Source of the DNA: Polytrichum commune
Lineage: Eukaryota; Streptophyta; Polytrichopsida; Polytrichales; Polytrichaceae
Length of the DNA stretch: 64,000 nt
Direction: 5' to 3'
NCBI GenBank assembly: GCA_950295325.1
Contig: OX485803.1
Coordinates: 29,388,001 to 29,452,000, forward strand
The translations under genes were made by a program, and so were the position numbers. The notes under the pieces are model-generated. The model did not search any database and had not been told where the DNA came from. It saw only the letters and a program-made list of their open reading frames with translations. The number at the start of each line of letters is the position of its first letter. Within the stretch, counting starts at the first letter, position 1. Positions 47,652 to 60,200 of this stretch are shown piece after piece.

Positions 47652-49254
47652 GTGTTTGGTTGAGAGAGAGTTGGGCTTTTCTTGCTTACATCCATGCTTA
47701 CTGTCAAGCTTAGTCTTTGTGCAATACATCCTCTTATCAAGAGGCCATACCATTCCTTTACATATCCATGTACCTTACAAAACCTGGGTGGGTGGGTGGG
47801 ATCATTTCCCATGGCTACTCCCTTGCATACCAAACCACTTACCATGGTCATTGTCATTTCTTGGTAAATCTCTAAGAAGGTAAACCACCATAAGTAAACC
47901 ACTTACTAAGGTTTTACCTTTGTACCCTTAATGTAAAGTAATGTCCTTCATATCCAAAGTATGTCAACCTCTAGTACAAGCCTTGTCTACTACTACTTCA
48001 AAGGTCCTATCATTACTTAACATATTGCCTAACATTCCTCATGATTAAAGAATGTCTAAGCCCTATGTACACACTATTTTTTTTTTGACAAAAGTTGGTA
48101 TGCAAAACCTAAAAATGTTGTCAAGTTTGTGAAGGGTCTGCCTCACATGTGCCCATGCCACCAACCAAATCCAAAGAGAGGGTTAGTAATGTACACGAGG
48201 TGAATAACAGCAAAACCCAATTGTTATCTATGTCACACAATAATGTACAGCATGAACATACGTTTGCAACCAAGAATACACATACTTTCATGGAGTACTC
48301 TGCCTGTTCCTTAGCCATTTGAACCTTGTGCATCCGAGGTTAGAGTTGAATTACATACACCTCCCAAAACACCCAGACTGCACCACTTATGCTAAGCTCA
48401 AAAGTTACTCAGGGTAAACAACCACCGCGGTTTAGCCTTTGAAAGGAGGTCCTTGTCATCTCACTCTCTTAATATAGAATTAGGTAGTCCTTCATGGCCA
48501 TAGATGCAGATGCTCTGATCTATGGTGGAAATTCGTTAGTTGAGACTACCCTAACCCTAAAGTAACTTTACCCTGGGTTTAGCATAAGTAACTAGTTTAG
48601 TTCATCTATGGTTAGGACAATACAAAGTAGAGAGAGAGAGATGCTACCAAGTGAAGTTTGACCAGTCAATAGTATGGCCAACGGTTAGGGGTTGACTTAC
48701 CCGTGTTGGATGATGAACTAATTGAACCACACTCTTCCCATACCCTTCCAACATGAAAGGGAGATATAGAAGAATGGAAGGGAATTAGGGCCGGTTCACA
48801 CGCGGTCCTGAGTCCTAAGTCCCGAGTCACTTGAGGCCAATCCCTTCAATCTCGGTTGTTGAGAGCATGGAAGTTGGGACTTACCACTTCACACGGGGTT
48901 TGAGTTCTAAGTCCCAAGTATGACATGGATCCCTACATGGCAACATATTTTGGAGGTGAGGCTCGGGACTTGTGTTGAGAGTTGGGTTGAACAAAATGTT
49001 AGACCCGACTATCAACACAAGTCATGTGAATGTTTTTGCATAAAATAATCAAGGTCTTACTTTAATGAATATAAACCACATTTTAATGGTTTCATGAGGC
49101 TCAAAGTTGGGACTTGCTGGAGTTGAACCACCTATTCCCGATCAAAACCCCATCGGGAATCTATAGGTGCCATAATTTTGACAAGGTTGGGATTAATTTT
49201 GGTGATTTCTTTGTGTGGGTGGTTAAATAAGGTTCCACGTTTCATAGTTTCTAA

Positions 49255-49378
49255 GTGCTAGTTTTTGTGTAGGCCACTCTCGCCCACCATATTCTAGTGG
49301 AAATTTAGATGCCATCAAATGGAATCTACATTTCCACTCAAATTTGGTTGGCATAGCGGCCTACATGGAAACTAACCC
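49255..49378. mobile_element. 124-bp hairpin MITE, PIF/Harbinger-type
   Basis: Flanked by TAA at 49252-49254 and 49379-49381. Ends GTGCTAGTTTTTGTGTAGGCC and the complement of GGCCTACATGGAAACTAACCC pair, and the centre pairs too (AGTGGAAATTTAGAT with ATCTACATTTCCACT), so nearly the whole element folds as one hairpin. Confidence 0.72.
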
Positions 49379-49379
49379 T

Positions 49380-52300
49380 AAGTTTCCAACTTTGGTTATG
49401 GTATTTGTAATCCAACTTTTTGGTTAGAGTAGTTCAAATTTATAACTTTAATGTTTTTGAGTTCAAATCTTCATTTTGAATGAGTCTTGAATTAGTGAAG
49501 AAATCATTATATTAGTGATTGCTAAGCCAAAGAAAGTTAACACTGCTAAAATGAACATTATGACCATCGGCAAAGGTTAGGAAATGTTTTAGTGAGTAGG
49601 CTATAAACATGTGGGACTTTAGCAAAACCTTTTGAGTTTCTGGCTATGGAAAGTCACAACCTATGAAAGTTGAGCACCTTGCTCCTCTCCCCCATTTTTT
49701 AATCATGTAGGCCAAAGTCATGGGGGGGGGGGGGGCAGTTGATATACGGACTCAAGTAGTTTTTTTATCAATATCCCTCTCGGGAAGAGAGTGGATTTTT
49801 GGAGTTTGAGAAGGACAATTGTCTTTTGTTTAGTATTGGGTGTGAAACCCTTGTTTATGAGGAGCACTCTAATTTTTTTCTCACTTGAGTCTTGCTACTT
49901 TCTAAAGAAATTAATAGTTACAGCTCTCAGAGTGACAATACACTTCCTTTGCATTGTAATAGTTTGTGTGAAATTTTGAATGTGAAGACCATATTTATTG
50001 AGTTGTTTTGTTAAGAGCGATAAATGGTGATGACAACTGGCTCAATAGTTGTGTAAGCAATCATCCAAACTTTTGATAGAAAGAGTATAATGTTTTTTTG
50101 GATTATGAAATTCGGCAAAGGGCCATAGTCCGAGTACAACAGGAAGGTGTGAAGCCTTTGTTTATGTTGAATGGTCTTTTGTAAGTCAATATTTTAGTAT
50201 ATTGGCTCTGTATGTTTATTGAAACCCCTTGACTAAGATTTTGGGTTCTCTCTGCAATTGAATATTCAATTTGTGCCAAAAAAAAAAGAGCCCCTTGACT
50301 AAGCCCTCGGGAAAAGAGCAAATTCTTGTAGTAATCCAAATTTTTGATTGCTACAATCTAAGTGTTATAAAAGGGTGTGAAACCCTAGTGGTTTGTGCCA
50401 TTGTCTTTACAAATCATATTAAGTTGCATTGCTTACATAGTAATTGATAGAAACCATTTTATGTACTCAGGAAGAGAGTAAGAATTTTTGGCAGTGTGAC
50501 TACACCATGGTCATTGTCAATTGAATCACAAATGTGAAGCCTTGGTTTCATTTGGTATCTTGTGGCGTGGGTGTAAGGTGTGAGGCCCTTAATTCACAAG
50601 AAAGTAATCGAGTGTAAGATTATTTACACGACACATTTGTGGGCGAAATTCTTCCAAATTGTATGTCCTAAATTGAGTCACTATTGTCTAAGAATGAATG
50701 AGGTTCAAGGTGAGAGGCCTTTATCCATGATACAATGGTCTTTCCTTGAGTTATGAGAGGCTTGTCCCAAAGAAAGCATCATAATGGTCCATGCAATTGT
50801 CGTGATCCTCATGAAGAGGTCAAAACAATAAACTGCATGAATTGTCTGACACCATGGTTTTTGCAACGTATGCCATTATGTCTTTGTGAATGTGCATACG
50901 AAAGATTAAGACGATGATTCTTAAGAAAAAAAATGATATTGAACTGAAAGTTTTATTTTTACTAGGGTTAGAATGAAGCTATGATTTCATTTGATATCAT
51001 TTGTTGTGAAGTAATCTACAAGTGTGACAACTTTTTTGGAAAATTCGGTTACATTATAGTCTCGGCTCTTGAGAAGAGAGTAGGTAAATGAAATTGGAAG
51101 TTTGTGCATTGACATATATTAGTCTTATGTATGACCAATTGTCTTGTGCATAAGATACTTATGAATTTGAGAGAACGTGGGAATGCTTACGAGACGAGTT
51201 GATACAAACAAGTGTCTAAGAGGGGATTATCTATTGAAACTTGGGATTGTCTCATAACCCATGGGATCCACCTCAATTGTTGTTTAAAAAGAAGTATGGA
51301 AGGGCCATAAAATGATAACACATTACAGAAGAGGCATGAAGGTTATGCGATCCATCTTGACCATTGTCTACTGAAGAGTTGAAGTGACATAACACTTGTA
51401 AAGATGAATTGTCACATATCAAGGATAAAGTGACATGTTTGCATTGGTTGATGGCCATATGAGTTGGCCTTTGTTTTTTGCCATTTTTCTAGTAACTTTA
51501 TAAGGGTTAATTCTCTTGTAGTTGAATAAGAACGTAGAATCAAATCATTGAACTCCATAACATGGGATGGGCTCTAAAAATTATCCTAGTTAAATGTTTA
51601 TTACAAAATAATAGAAATCAACATATAAATTATTTTTATAATTAATGAATCAAATACCCACATGAAGTGTTATTGAAGCAAACTTAAATAAAAGAATAAA
51701 ACATGGCATTTGCATATGAACTAACGTGTTATGGCCATTAGCTTGGACACTTGCAAGTGGAAGTTTCTTAGTCAATCATGGTAAGGACAATGGTCATGAT
51801 GGCTCATTAAAAGTCAGATAAATCAATGGACTCCAAAGCCCGCAAGGTTGTCACCATGATATTTCATGACTCGTTAAATTATGAAATCGTTAAGGAGAGA
51901 CTATTGTTCATATTGGGGTGCCCTTGGCCTTGATTACATGTGGTTACATATTACTCAAAAATACTATTGATGAGTTGTGACTTTTTGCATTGAAAATCTA
52001 TGATATAGCGCGTTGTTACTATTGGAGTGTAGTTGGTTGTAAGGGAGAGACCCTCGTAATTTGTTTTGGCTAAATCATATGTATGGGGATTGTACAATGA
52101 TAATCAACAAGTCTCATCTTCCCCATACGTAGGTTTTGCGAATGATTACTTACCCCAAACACACTAAGGGCATGTTTACACCAATGACCAATGACATGAC
52201 CGCCATTTCCTAAATCTCTCATTGGTTGAGAAATAAGTGGCGGCCCCACTTCATTCCACGCAAGGTCACCAAAGATAAAAATGACCATGTGTGAGCATGT

Positions 52301-53410
52301 CAGAAAATAAATGAGAAAGTGACATGGAATCTTACGTGCTCAAAGTTGGATATTCTATGGTGGTCACCCGAATATTTCTATGAGAGAACCCAAGTAGGTT
52401 GTCTTAGCGGCAAATAAAATGAGTGTGTCATTATAAAATCTATCTTTACAACATAAATAATTTAAAACACAAAGTTGGTATACGTTTCATTTTTAATCAA
52501 TATTCATTGTTAGATTCTAAGATTTTTATCTTCGTTAAATAATCATGTCATGGTTTAAGTCTGCTTTATGCTATGTCTAGTGTTGCACTTTTTATACTAG
52601 AGGTTGGAGGTGACATTATAAAATATAATTAAATAAATATTGAAAATCATCGAAGACATCAATCCGTGAGGTCCTTTATGGCAAATCATTGTCAAAAACA
52701 TTCCCCTCTTCTAAGATCAGTTCTTCGAGCTCTTCTCCGCCCAAGTATTGATCCAAGAATGAAGACATTGCAAATGCAAACCAACATTCATGACTTGTCT
52801 GGTGTGCCATGTGGTGCGTTGTGTATTATAGTATTTGTCAGTTTGTGTGGCAACACTCAAGGTTCAGACACTGCCATTGAGTTTGAATGTACTAATGCTA
52901 TATGGTAATATGAAAAAAATGGCAAAGTTGAGCGTGTTTATATTTGCCCTACTGTCATGGACTAATTGTAGTCGTGCAATATAATAAAAAAACATACAAA
53001 ATTTGCCTCAAAATTTGCCGAGTACTTTAAAATGCATTTTAAGATGTGCATTTTCAAATAAATTAAAAAGAAATGCACTACTAGCTATGTCCCCTGACCA
53101 AAGCTTTTACTATGTGATGTGCATTTCCCTTTATCATGATCTTCAGACCGCCAACCATGGACATGAGAAATTCTAAATCATTTTCTTTCTCATGACCCTC
53201 AGTCATGTGTGTAAAATGGCTCTAAGTTAGGTAATGACCGCAGTCAAAGTTCATTACAACCAGCATTTACTATGGCCACCACAGCAGCGTTGTACCACCT
53301 CAGCTTTTGCATAAATCAGTTGTTGAATGGAATTAATAACAACTCAAAGGAGCAGGTGTCAGGCATCCATTCAAGTCTAAGTTAGATGGGTCTTAAATGG
53401 TTACCTCTTT
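49380..53410. other. Intergenic, no gene seen
   Basis: GT-rich decayed sequence with recurring GTGTGAA(A/G)CC(C/T)T and CTTGTTTAT-like phrases between 49850 and 50750, plus a poly-G run near 49723. A possible diverged Harbinger copy begins at 52169. No protein family was recognised. Confidence 0.5.
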
Positions 53411-53411
53411 A

Positions 53412-53634
53412 CTACACTGGTTATTGCAATTAGTGTGTGTTACTATTCGGAGCTACGCAGTGCAAGACGTCTTACTTAGGAGAGCAAGTTTTACTAAGGA
53501 AAGTTCAATAAGTTGTTTGGACATTATAGAACATGCATGATTTCTTCTTGGTAAAATACTACATTCTCGTTAAATAGTTTATTGCATTGCGTAACTCCAA
53601 ACAATATCACACACTAATTGGCACAAATTTTGAG
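53412..53634. mobile_element. CTACAC-family MITE, short form (about 223 bp)
   Basis: Arms CAATTAGTGTGTGTTACTAT and, from the right, CCAATTAGTGTGTGATATTG, then GGAGCTACGCA / GGAGTTACGCA. Outer ends are diverged, so boundaries are good to a few bases only. Confidence 0.65.
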
Positions 53635-53664
53635 CTCATATCTCATAGGATATGGAACAGGTGA

Positions 53665-53970
53665 GTGGTCCAAGATAGTTAGCAAATCCAAATCAAGGCA
53701 GCAACCACTTTCCTCGAGATTTTTGGAGCTCGTATGCATTATCAAAAGTGAAGATTCTTGTCTTTGTTAAATGTCAATATAGATCATCCCAATAATTTTA
53801 ATCATTGAACCTAGAATGGTTATCATATGTTAAGCACGTAGACCAAACTCTTTTAGACACATGTCTTATGATATCCATTTTTGGAGTCATACAAACTACA
53901 TGCCACTTATATTTTACAAATGTCCAATTAAGATAAGTCACTGGATTAGGGACCTCTACCTTACTGAAAG
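53665..53970 (-). repeat. Dispersed family D1 copy, reverse orientation
   Basis: It contains GTTAGCAAATCCAAATCAAG and TTTGGAGCTCGTATG, and ends TAAGTCACTGGATTAGGG. It shows the single, uninterrupted site that is split by the palindromic insertion at 33841-34203. Confidence 0.7.
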
Positions 53971-54238
53971 GTGCACATTCGAAAGGGCTTTTTAGATTAA
54001 ATTGTTTATTGTTGATATCCGTATGATGACTAGTACTCCTTTGGTAAGATGACTTCACAAAAGTTCAAACTCAATTTCATGAAGGTTTTAAGTTAGTTCA
54101 TGAACCTTCCAACTAGTGTTACTAGAGTGTTCTACCAATTCCATGAACTTTATGAACGAGTTCACGATTCTTCTACATTGACTTAACATGTGGCACACCT
54201 CAATTTCATGATAGTGGACCTTTACCTCTCACAACTTC

Positions 54239-54470
54239 ATGGATCTTCCAAACCAATTTCATGAAATACAACAAGCTTTTGAAGATGTTGAACACATCTA
54301 CTTCCGTTTAGCATCACATAGTCCATTTCTCAATGTTGCAAAATGGGTATTTGGACACATCAAAAGCCATATATGGTGGAATGATCTCCAAGGTCATCAA
54401 ATTACCAGGTCACATCAATGATGATGTACAAGCAAACATTGTAAACATGGTCCCAGGTTGGATACAATAA
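54239..54470 (+). pseudogene. DDE_3/IS630-like transposase C-terminal fragment
   Basis: The frame from 54239 contains FRLASHSPFLNVAKWVFGHIKSHI, resembling the LPPYSPFLNPIExxFSxxK motif of DDE_3 endonucleases. After a frameshift near 54385-54410 it continues GHINDDVQANIVNMVPGWI, resembling the family's usual C-terminal helix ending GWI(R). The NPIE glutamate is not kept (NVAK). No upstream catalytic aspartates are recognisable. This is a short decayed piece; the assignment rests on two motifs only. Confidence 0.5.
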
Positions 54471-55029
54471 GAGAGGTCAATTGCAATTTTGGAAGAGTTA
54501 AAGTATATGCATCCATAGTTGACCAAGTCCATTTAACCACTTGCTAGGGTACATGTGAACGGCGACATGGATGAGATCTATATTTTTAGGCGACTGGAGT
54601 TAAGGTTTACGTGGTGGCAACTTGTGATTGATATTGGAACTCAATAGGACTAGAGATGAGATTACACAAACAATAACACATACACAAAGACATGTAAACA
54701 ATGTTTGGAGTGAGATGGTCTCCTCCACCCCTTGCCTTGCCCTTTATTGCTCATTTTCAACATGGTTCTCATAAACAATATGGGATAACTCTTTTATCAC
54801 AATGAACCGGCCTTGTAGGCTTATTACAACCTCATTCTTTCTAGTATTACATTTTTATGCCTACGAGCAATCTAACACTCCAACTTCAACATTCTCACTT
54901 TAAGTGTAATCAAAGACTTGTAATACTATTGAGTTTTTTAGTTTCTCAACCTTACATAGTGAGGTTTTAATATTGTCCATAAGTTTTTACATATGATGCC
55001 TAATTATTTCACTCCAACTCGAAGGCCTT

Positions 55030-56690
55030 CAAGTATTGCCACATTGGCCCGTCCTTACTGTGCTGAGGTAAAATATGGTTCTTCCACCATTCTTCAAGTG
55101 GTCGCCGCTCCCTCGTGGGGTATCACATCTCCTCACCAAATCCCACAACAATATCATTGTTTGTTGTTTTTTCACGTGCCTCTTCAATTGCAACTCCATT
55201 ACCTCCCACTTGGTCATTGTCATCCACGGATTGTCCACGCCCATCAAATAATGGTGATTTGGAAGATTCGTCCATTACCATCATTATAGGGCCTTCATTT
55301 CTTCCACTTGGAGGCATCTTTGAATCATTTGTAATGCTCCCGCTATTTTCTATAAATGCAATATTTTTATTCCTATAATTATGTTAGTTTTCAAACACAT
55401 CAATCTATACACTTTCATACCATCGCAATATCCAAGAAACAAACATTTGATTATTTTCATGTCGAGATGCCCGTTTTCTTGTCTGGAACCATTGCGTATA
55501 GAAGGCTTCCGAATACACACATGTGTGCAATGCAAAGCCTCCTTCTGCTACACGTTTCTTCAATCATAACAGAGCGCAAAATCATTGTCGGACATCGGTT
55601 TAAGGTATAAACCGCATTTGCTACCGCTTCCGCCCAAAGCGATTTCTCAAGCTTTTGAGCTTCGAGCATACACTTTGTTATTGCAACAACGGTTTGATTT
55701 GCACACTCCGTTGGTCTAATGTCTTAAAACATGCTCTCAATGTTGTGTTCCATCAAAAAACCTTCAAAATCTTTTGAAACGGAATCCCTCCTTTCATCCA
55801 CCCAAATGCCTTGATTTCATGCTCCGATTGGGTTTCTACAAATGTTTGGAGCTCTTTAAATCTTTCAAAATGCTTTCCTTTTGATTTCATCATGTAAATC
55901 CACACCTGCATCGAAAAATTATCGATGAAAGTAACAATATAGTTTGCCCCTCCCACAAAGACATTCCTTGTGGGGCTCAAACACCCGAATGCACAATCTC
56001 CAAGGATTTTGTTGTTTGCCTCTCCGCATTGTTGTCCCACTTCACTGCATAGTGCTTACCCTCCATGCATGCTTCGCAAACCAATAGGAAGGTGGACGAG
56101 AGGATTTACCTAAGTTATGTGTACATCCCTCACTATGCTTTATAGTGCATAATTGCTTCTCATATCTAAATGTCTAAGTCAGCGATGCCAAAGTTCTGTC
56201 ACACCGCTTCCTGCATGTAAATGCACGAAGTTGGCTGCATCCATTCCGCATACCTCTATGAAGGTCATTTGATGCAAATTCCCTTCACATCGAGCTATTG
56301 CAATCATGTCCCCGTTCACACCCCCACAATGCATTCGTTTACATGAAATCAAACCTTAAACCCGTTTAATAAGAATTTGATCACCGAGAGCAAGTTGGTT
56401 TGCAACTTGGGCACATAAAGCATATTCTTGATGTGAATTATATTAAATTTACCTCTCATTTCAACTCTGACAATAATGGATCCCATTCCGATGGCTTCGG
56501 CCACGCTATCATCGTCCAAACGCACGTTGCGTGGAGATATTACCTCATAGGTGTCAAATGTTGTCCTATGTAAAGTCATATACATTGTGGCTCCCAAATC
56601 CATGATCCATTTGCAAATGCTCCTCGAATGTGCTCCGTGTTGCGTTACAAATGCAAATTTGTCCTTGTCCTTGGTACAAATTAAAAAAAA
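55030..56690 (-). pseudogene. Degenerate Ty1/Copia polyprotein fragment (protease to integrase)
   Basis: Read on the minus strand from about 56690, broken frames give a protease/pre-integrase junction (MDLGATMYMTLH, where DSGA is usual; then NMLYVPKLQTNLLSV). The integrase core follows (GGANYIVTFIDNFS, VWIYMMKSKGKHFERFKELQ, FVETQSEHEIK), then SLWAEAVANAVYTLNRCPT and KCLFLGYCDGMKVYRLM, and finally the acidic linker before reverse transcriptase (GRNEGPIMMVMDESSKSP). The integrase DNGGEF region is changed (WMKGGIPF), so catalytic residues are lost. No reverse transcriptase, RNase H or LTRs are recognisable. It is a dead internal fragment with several frameshifts. Confidence 0.88.
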
Positions 56691-56889
56691 ACATAATATT
56701 GTATTACAATGTCAAAGGATTCTTCGATAGGTGTCAAATATTACAACTTCCCTTGACATAATAAGAAGAACACTAAAACGCTAGTGACTACAATTTACAA
56801 TTAACAATAAGAAGCATATCCTTTCAGATCATCACAAACATTTAAGACATGAATGAACAAAAGAACATAATGATTGGACATAGTAGCAA

Positions 56890-57423
56890 TAGAGGAAAGT
56901 TGTATTATCAAATGAAAGTAAATTCAATATTTTGGGGTCTGATGGTCAAGAGCGGTGTTGGAATGGCTTGGGAAACCTCTAAGCAAATTGTGTGATTAGT
57001 AAGATTGTGTAGCATGAAGGAGGGAGTATCATGGTTCGGAGTTGCATGAGTTGGGAGGGTGTTGGCAAGCTGACTACAATTGAAGGAGAAATGAATAATG
57101 AACATTATAAGAATATCTCGCATGACAACTTGAGCATGTCAAATATGAAGTTTGGAGAGGAAGCAGAAAAATGGATGTTCCAACATGGTAATGACCCGAA
57201 GCATACCAACATGTCAATAATCAAATGGTTCAATGGTCATGCAATCACAATACTACCATGGAGTCCACAATCACCCGACATGAATCCTATTGGCTACCTT
57301 TGGAGCAAAATGCATGGATGCCTCTGGCTTTGTAAAGATCTCTCATCTACCAAAGACGATCTTTGAAAGGAGCTACATGATAAATGGAACGTCCTTAGAT
57401 CGTGTTGGCACCATATCACGTAA
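56890..57423 (+). pseudogene. Tc1-type (Tc1/mariner) transposase C-terminal remnant
   Basis: One frame runs RKVVLSNESKFNILGSDG, then after two stops HEGGSIMVRSCMSWEGVG, then WMFQHGNDPKHT, WFNGHAITILPWSPQSPDMNPIGYLW and, after a further stop at 57364, KELHDKWN. This matches the Tc1 catalytic domain (SDESKF, GGGSVMVWG, QDNDPKHT, WPSQSPDLNPIE). The N-terminal DNA-binding part was not found upstream. All three catalytic acids are changed (SNES, QHGN, NPIG), and there are in-frame stops, so it is inactive. It sits between the Copia fragment and RPL23A. Confidence 0.85.
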
Positions 57424-57809
57424 GGTTTTCCCATAGATGAGCAAATGTCAAATTTGTATATTTGCAAAGGAGGTTGCATTAGTTTTGGAAGTCACTATAG
57501 GCCTTCACCTTCTAGTGTGAAGTGAATTGGGACGGTCTTGTGCATTTCAACCAATGAGAGATCTTAGAATGAAATGGTATGGGCATTCAGTCTGATTTGT
57601 GATATGGCCCTCACTGTAAGTATGCAATGGTTAAATTCTATTGGACTCGTCTGGATTTATTGGAAGTTGATGTAAATGGACACAATACTCTGAGCCTGCC
57701 CAATAAAAAACTCCAATAAGGTACCCGGAGAAATTTGGCTGCCCGGAAGGGCCGGGCAGGCACCAGAAAACGGAGTCGTTTCGCTCGCGGGGGAGGTTGG
57801 CTTCACCCC

Positions 57810-57825
57810 AAAACCCTAAACCCTG
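57810..57825 (+). promoter_or_regulatory. Telo-box in the RPL23A promoter/leader
   Basis: AAAACCCTAAACCCTG lies 70-85 bases upstream of the ATG. The AAACCCTAA telo-box is a known hallmark of plant ribosomal protein and translation-factor promoters, usually near the transcription start. A pyrimidine-rich TTCGTTCCTTCTCTTTTG follows at 57828-57845, as expected for a leader of a translation-machinery gene. A GGGC-containing box read from the opposite strand (57694-57703) might be a site II relative, but does not match TGGGCY exactly. Confidence 0.75.
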
Positions 57826-57894
57826 CGTTTCGTTCCTTCTCTTTTGCAGCCTGAGTGCCGCCGCACTGCACCCTTGCCCTCGCTCTTGCCAGCC

Positions 57895-58817
57895 ATGGCG
57901 CCCACGAAGGTCGCCAAGACCACCAACCCCCAGGCCGCTAAGGCTACGAAGGCGGCGAAGGCCCTGAAGACGGCCACGCCGTTGAAGAAGAAATGGAGGA
58001 AGGTGCGCACCTCGGTGACCTTCCATCGCCCGAAGACTTTGAAGAAGGCCAGGGCGCCCAAGTATCCACGCATCAGTGCTCCGCCCAGGAACAAGCTCGA
58101 CCATTACGAAGTGCTGAAGTACCCCTTGACCACCGAGTCGGCCATGAAGAAGATCGAGGACAACAACACTCTGGTATTCATCGTGGACGTTCGGGCCGAT
58201 AAGAAGAAGATCAAGGAGGCTGTGAAGAAGATGTACGACATCCAGACCAAGAAGGTCAACACACTGATCAGGTGATTATTTCATTTCCATATCTCCTCAT
58301 CTGATTGGATTTGCAATAAGTGCCCCCGAATTAGGGTTTGGAATTAGGTCACGAAATTTGTAGGTTAGTTGGTAGTGCACTGGAAGGTTGACGAGGGTGT
58401 GTTGGTGGTGTTATGAATCGGCCTTTCACTTGGTCACAAGTAGATGTGAAGGGGACATGGTCGTATTTTGACATTGATGATAATATGGCTTAACTGGCTT
58501 CTGGGAAACTCTTGAAAGAGCAATTATTGATTTTATATGCTTCAATTCTTCCCAATTCACGTGCTTCCGGGATGTGTTGTCGCATTTGAGAGTTAGCCGG
58601 TTGCCCGTTCTTGCAATCCTGAACCCCTAAGACGACAGAATTCTGTGGGAAATTGATGTTATGGGAAATTGATGTTATGAGTCTTGGAAATAAGTGTTGT
58701 GAGCCTGATTTGTAGTCTTGTCTGATCTGCAGGCCTGATGGAGCAAAGAAGGCGTATGTTAGACTGACAGCTGATTACGACGCCCTGGATGTAGCTAACA
58801 AGATTGGCATCATCTAA
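57895..58817 (+). CDS. RPL23A: 60S ribosomal protein L23A (uL23), two exons
   Basis: Exon 1 is 57895-58271 and exon 2 is 58733-58817, joined across a 461-base GT-AG intron within an Arg codon (AG|G), for 153 residues. The N-terminal 45 residues are a Lys/Ala-rich eukaryote-specific extension ([14 protein letters not shown]), followed by [16 protein letters not shown] and the conserved uL23 core with [39 protein letters not shown] and the C-terminal VANKIGII. uL23 binds 25S rRNA at the peptide exit tunnel and docks SRP and NAC. Length and ends match plant L23A. Codon use is GC-rich compared with the flanks. The 157-codon open frame on the opposite strand (57631-58104) is a shadow. It looks intact and functional. 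Confidence 0.97.
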
Positions 58818-59008
58818 ATTGGTACAATGGATATGAACATTGTATTGAGTGTTGTAATGACCTCAAATTCAAAAGATTGGTCTGGTGTGTGGCTCACAGT
58901 GTATTACATGGAGAGTATTTTGAATGTGATGCGGTGGATGTGGTTGATATGTGAGCGCAAATTACGTGGCCCTGAAATGTCCTTGTACTAAATGGATATG
59001 GAATGCAG

Positions 59009-59014
59009 AATAAA
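59009..59014 (+). terminator. Candidate polyadenylation signal of RPL23A
   Basis: AATAAA occurs about 190 bases after the RPL23A stop codon, in a T/A-rich stretch with GT-rich sequence around it. The distance is normal for a plant 3' UTR. Plant signals are loose, so this is only the best textbook match. Confidence 0.4.
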
Positions 59015-59104
59015 TTAGAAAATTTAATATTGTGGAGGCAGAAGTCTATTGGGTTCGCTGCTGTTTTGATTATGTGTTCCCAGAAAGTAAGAGTTATGCA
59101 TGTG

Positions 59105-60200
59105 CTTAAATCTTTAGTTGTGTTTCATAAAGATTGGTAAGGAGTTTGCATTAGAAAGGCAGGGGTACTTGGTCCCTATGATAGGGATGGCAGAGGCTTA
59201 ATATGTTGAATAGAAGGTGAGAAAGAGAGATGAGCACAGCATTGAGCGAGAGAGGGGTGAAGCATTGATTTGGACGCATTGGGTAGGTTATTTGCATCCA
59301 CATGGAGTGCTGAAAAGGGTTGTTGTTCAATGAGGTTAGGTTATTAGTGAATATTTGTCCCGGGTTGTGCCTCACTGTGTAGATTGTAGCGGTGTCCTGT
59401 AAAGTATAGTGGTGAGAACGGTTAGTATTATATTGTCTCCACTTTCTGATGAGCAGAATAATCTCATGAGACTTGTGTTGCCTTGTCAAATGTATGACAA
59501 AGCATAAGAAATAATGGGATTGAAGATTGAACGCTCCTTGATTTAGTGATCGTTATCAAATGTGCATGTGTGCTGATTCAGTATGGGAAGACCTAGTTTC
59601 CCCCATTTGTGTTGACTTTTGACTTCTAAAGATTTAATATACTGTGGACGTTGTCCAATTTCCAATGAAGTTTTTCTGATGTCCAGTCTCAGATCCTTAC
59701 CTGACCTCGTCACTCAAATACAGGTAACCGATTATGGCCCACATATTCTTATTTGGATGTTGACGATGTGTTCCCTGATTGAATGCTATTGCTGTCCCAG
59801 ACCTGCAATCTCCTTCTGGTAAATGAATGTGGAATACACGAAGAGGTGATATATTTCAGTGACGGTGGAGATGGGCTTTCTACTGGCGGCTTCGATGCGC
59901 TGAATTAGATTCTGTATATTTCTCCACGAATTTAATGTCAGGTTTAAACAGGATCTGTGTTGTCTTGCAGTAAGACTTGTATTGAATTTGCGATAGAAAG
60001 GCAGTTGTATTTTGTTTTGAAGTGGTGATGCATAGGATATTTAATTAAAGATGTTGACAAGAGGTGATCACATCAATGTCTTAGGGCGAGGTGAAGCATC
60101 CTGCATTTTCAGTGGGCAGGTCTATCTGCATCCACACATGCTGAAAACTACTGTACATGTCTGGCCAGGTTGTATTGTTAGTGTATGGCTTCTGACTGTA
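59105..60200 (+). repeat. Diverged direct duplication downstream of RPL23A
   Basis: 59105-59400 and 59960-60200 share, in order, GAAAGGCAG, GGTGAAGCAT, GGGTAGGT(TAT)TTGCATCCACA, TGCTGAAAA and AGGTT...TATT(G/A)TTAGTG. No protein or terminal repeat is apparent. Confidence 0.5.

Noticed and set aside
48788-49260. A Harbinger element starting TTA-GGGCCGGTTCACACG at 48788
   Set aside because: The left end is convincing but no matching right end with a TTA/TAA flank could be found downstream, so boundaries cannot be supported.
57631-58104. 157-codon open frame antisense to RPL23A
   Set aside because: It is the mirror of a GC-rich conserved coding exon and resembles no protein.
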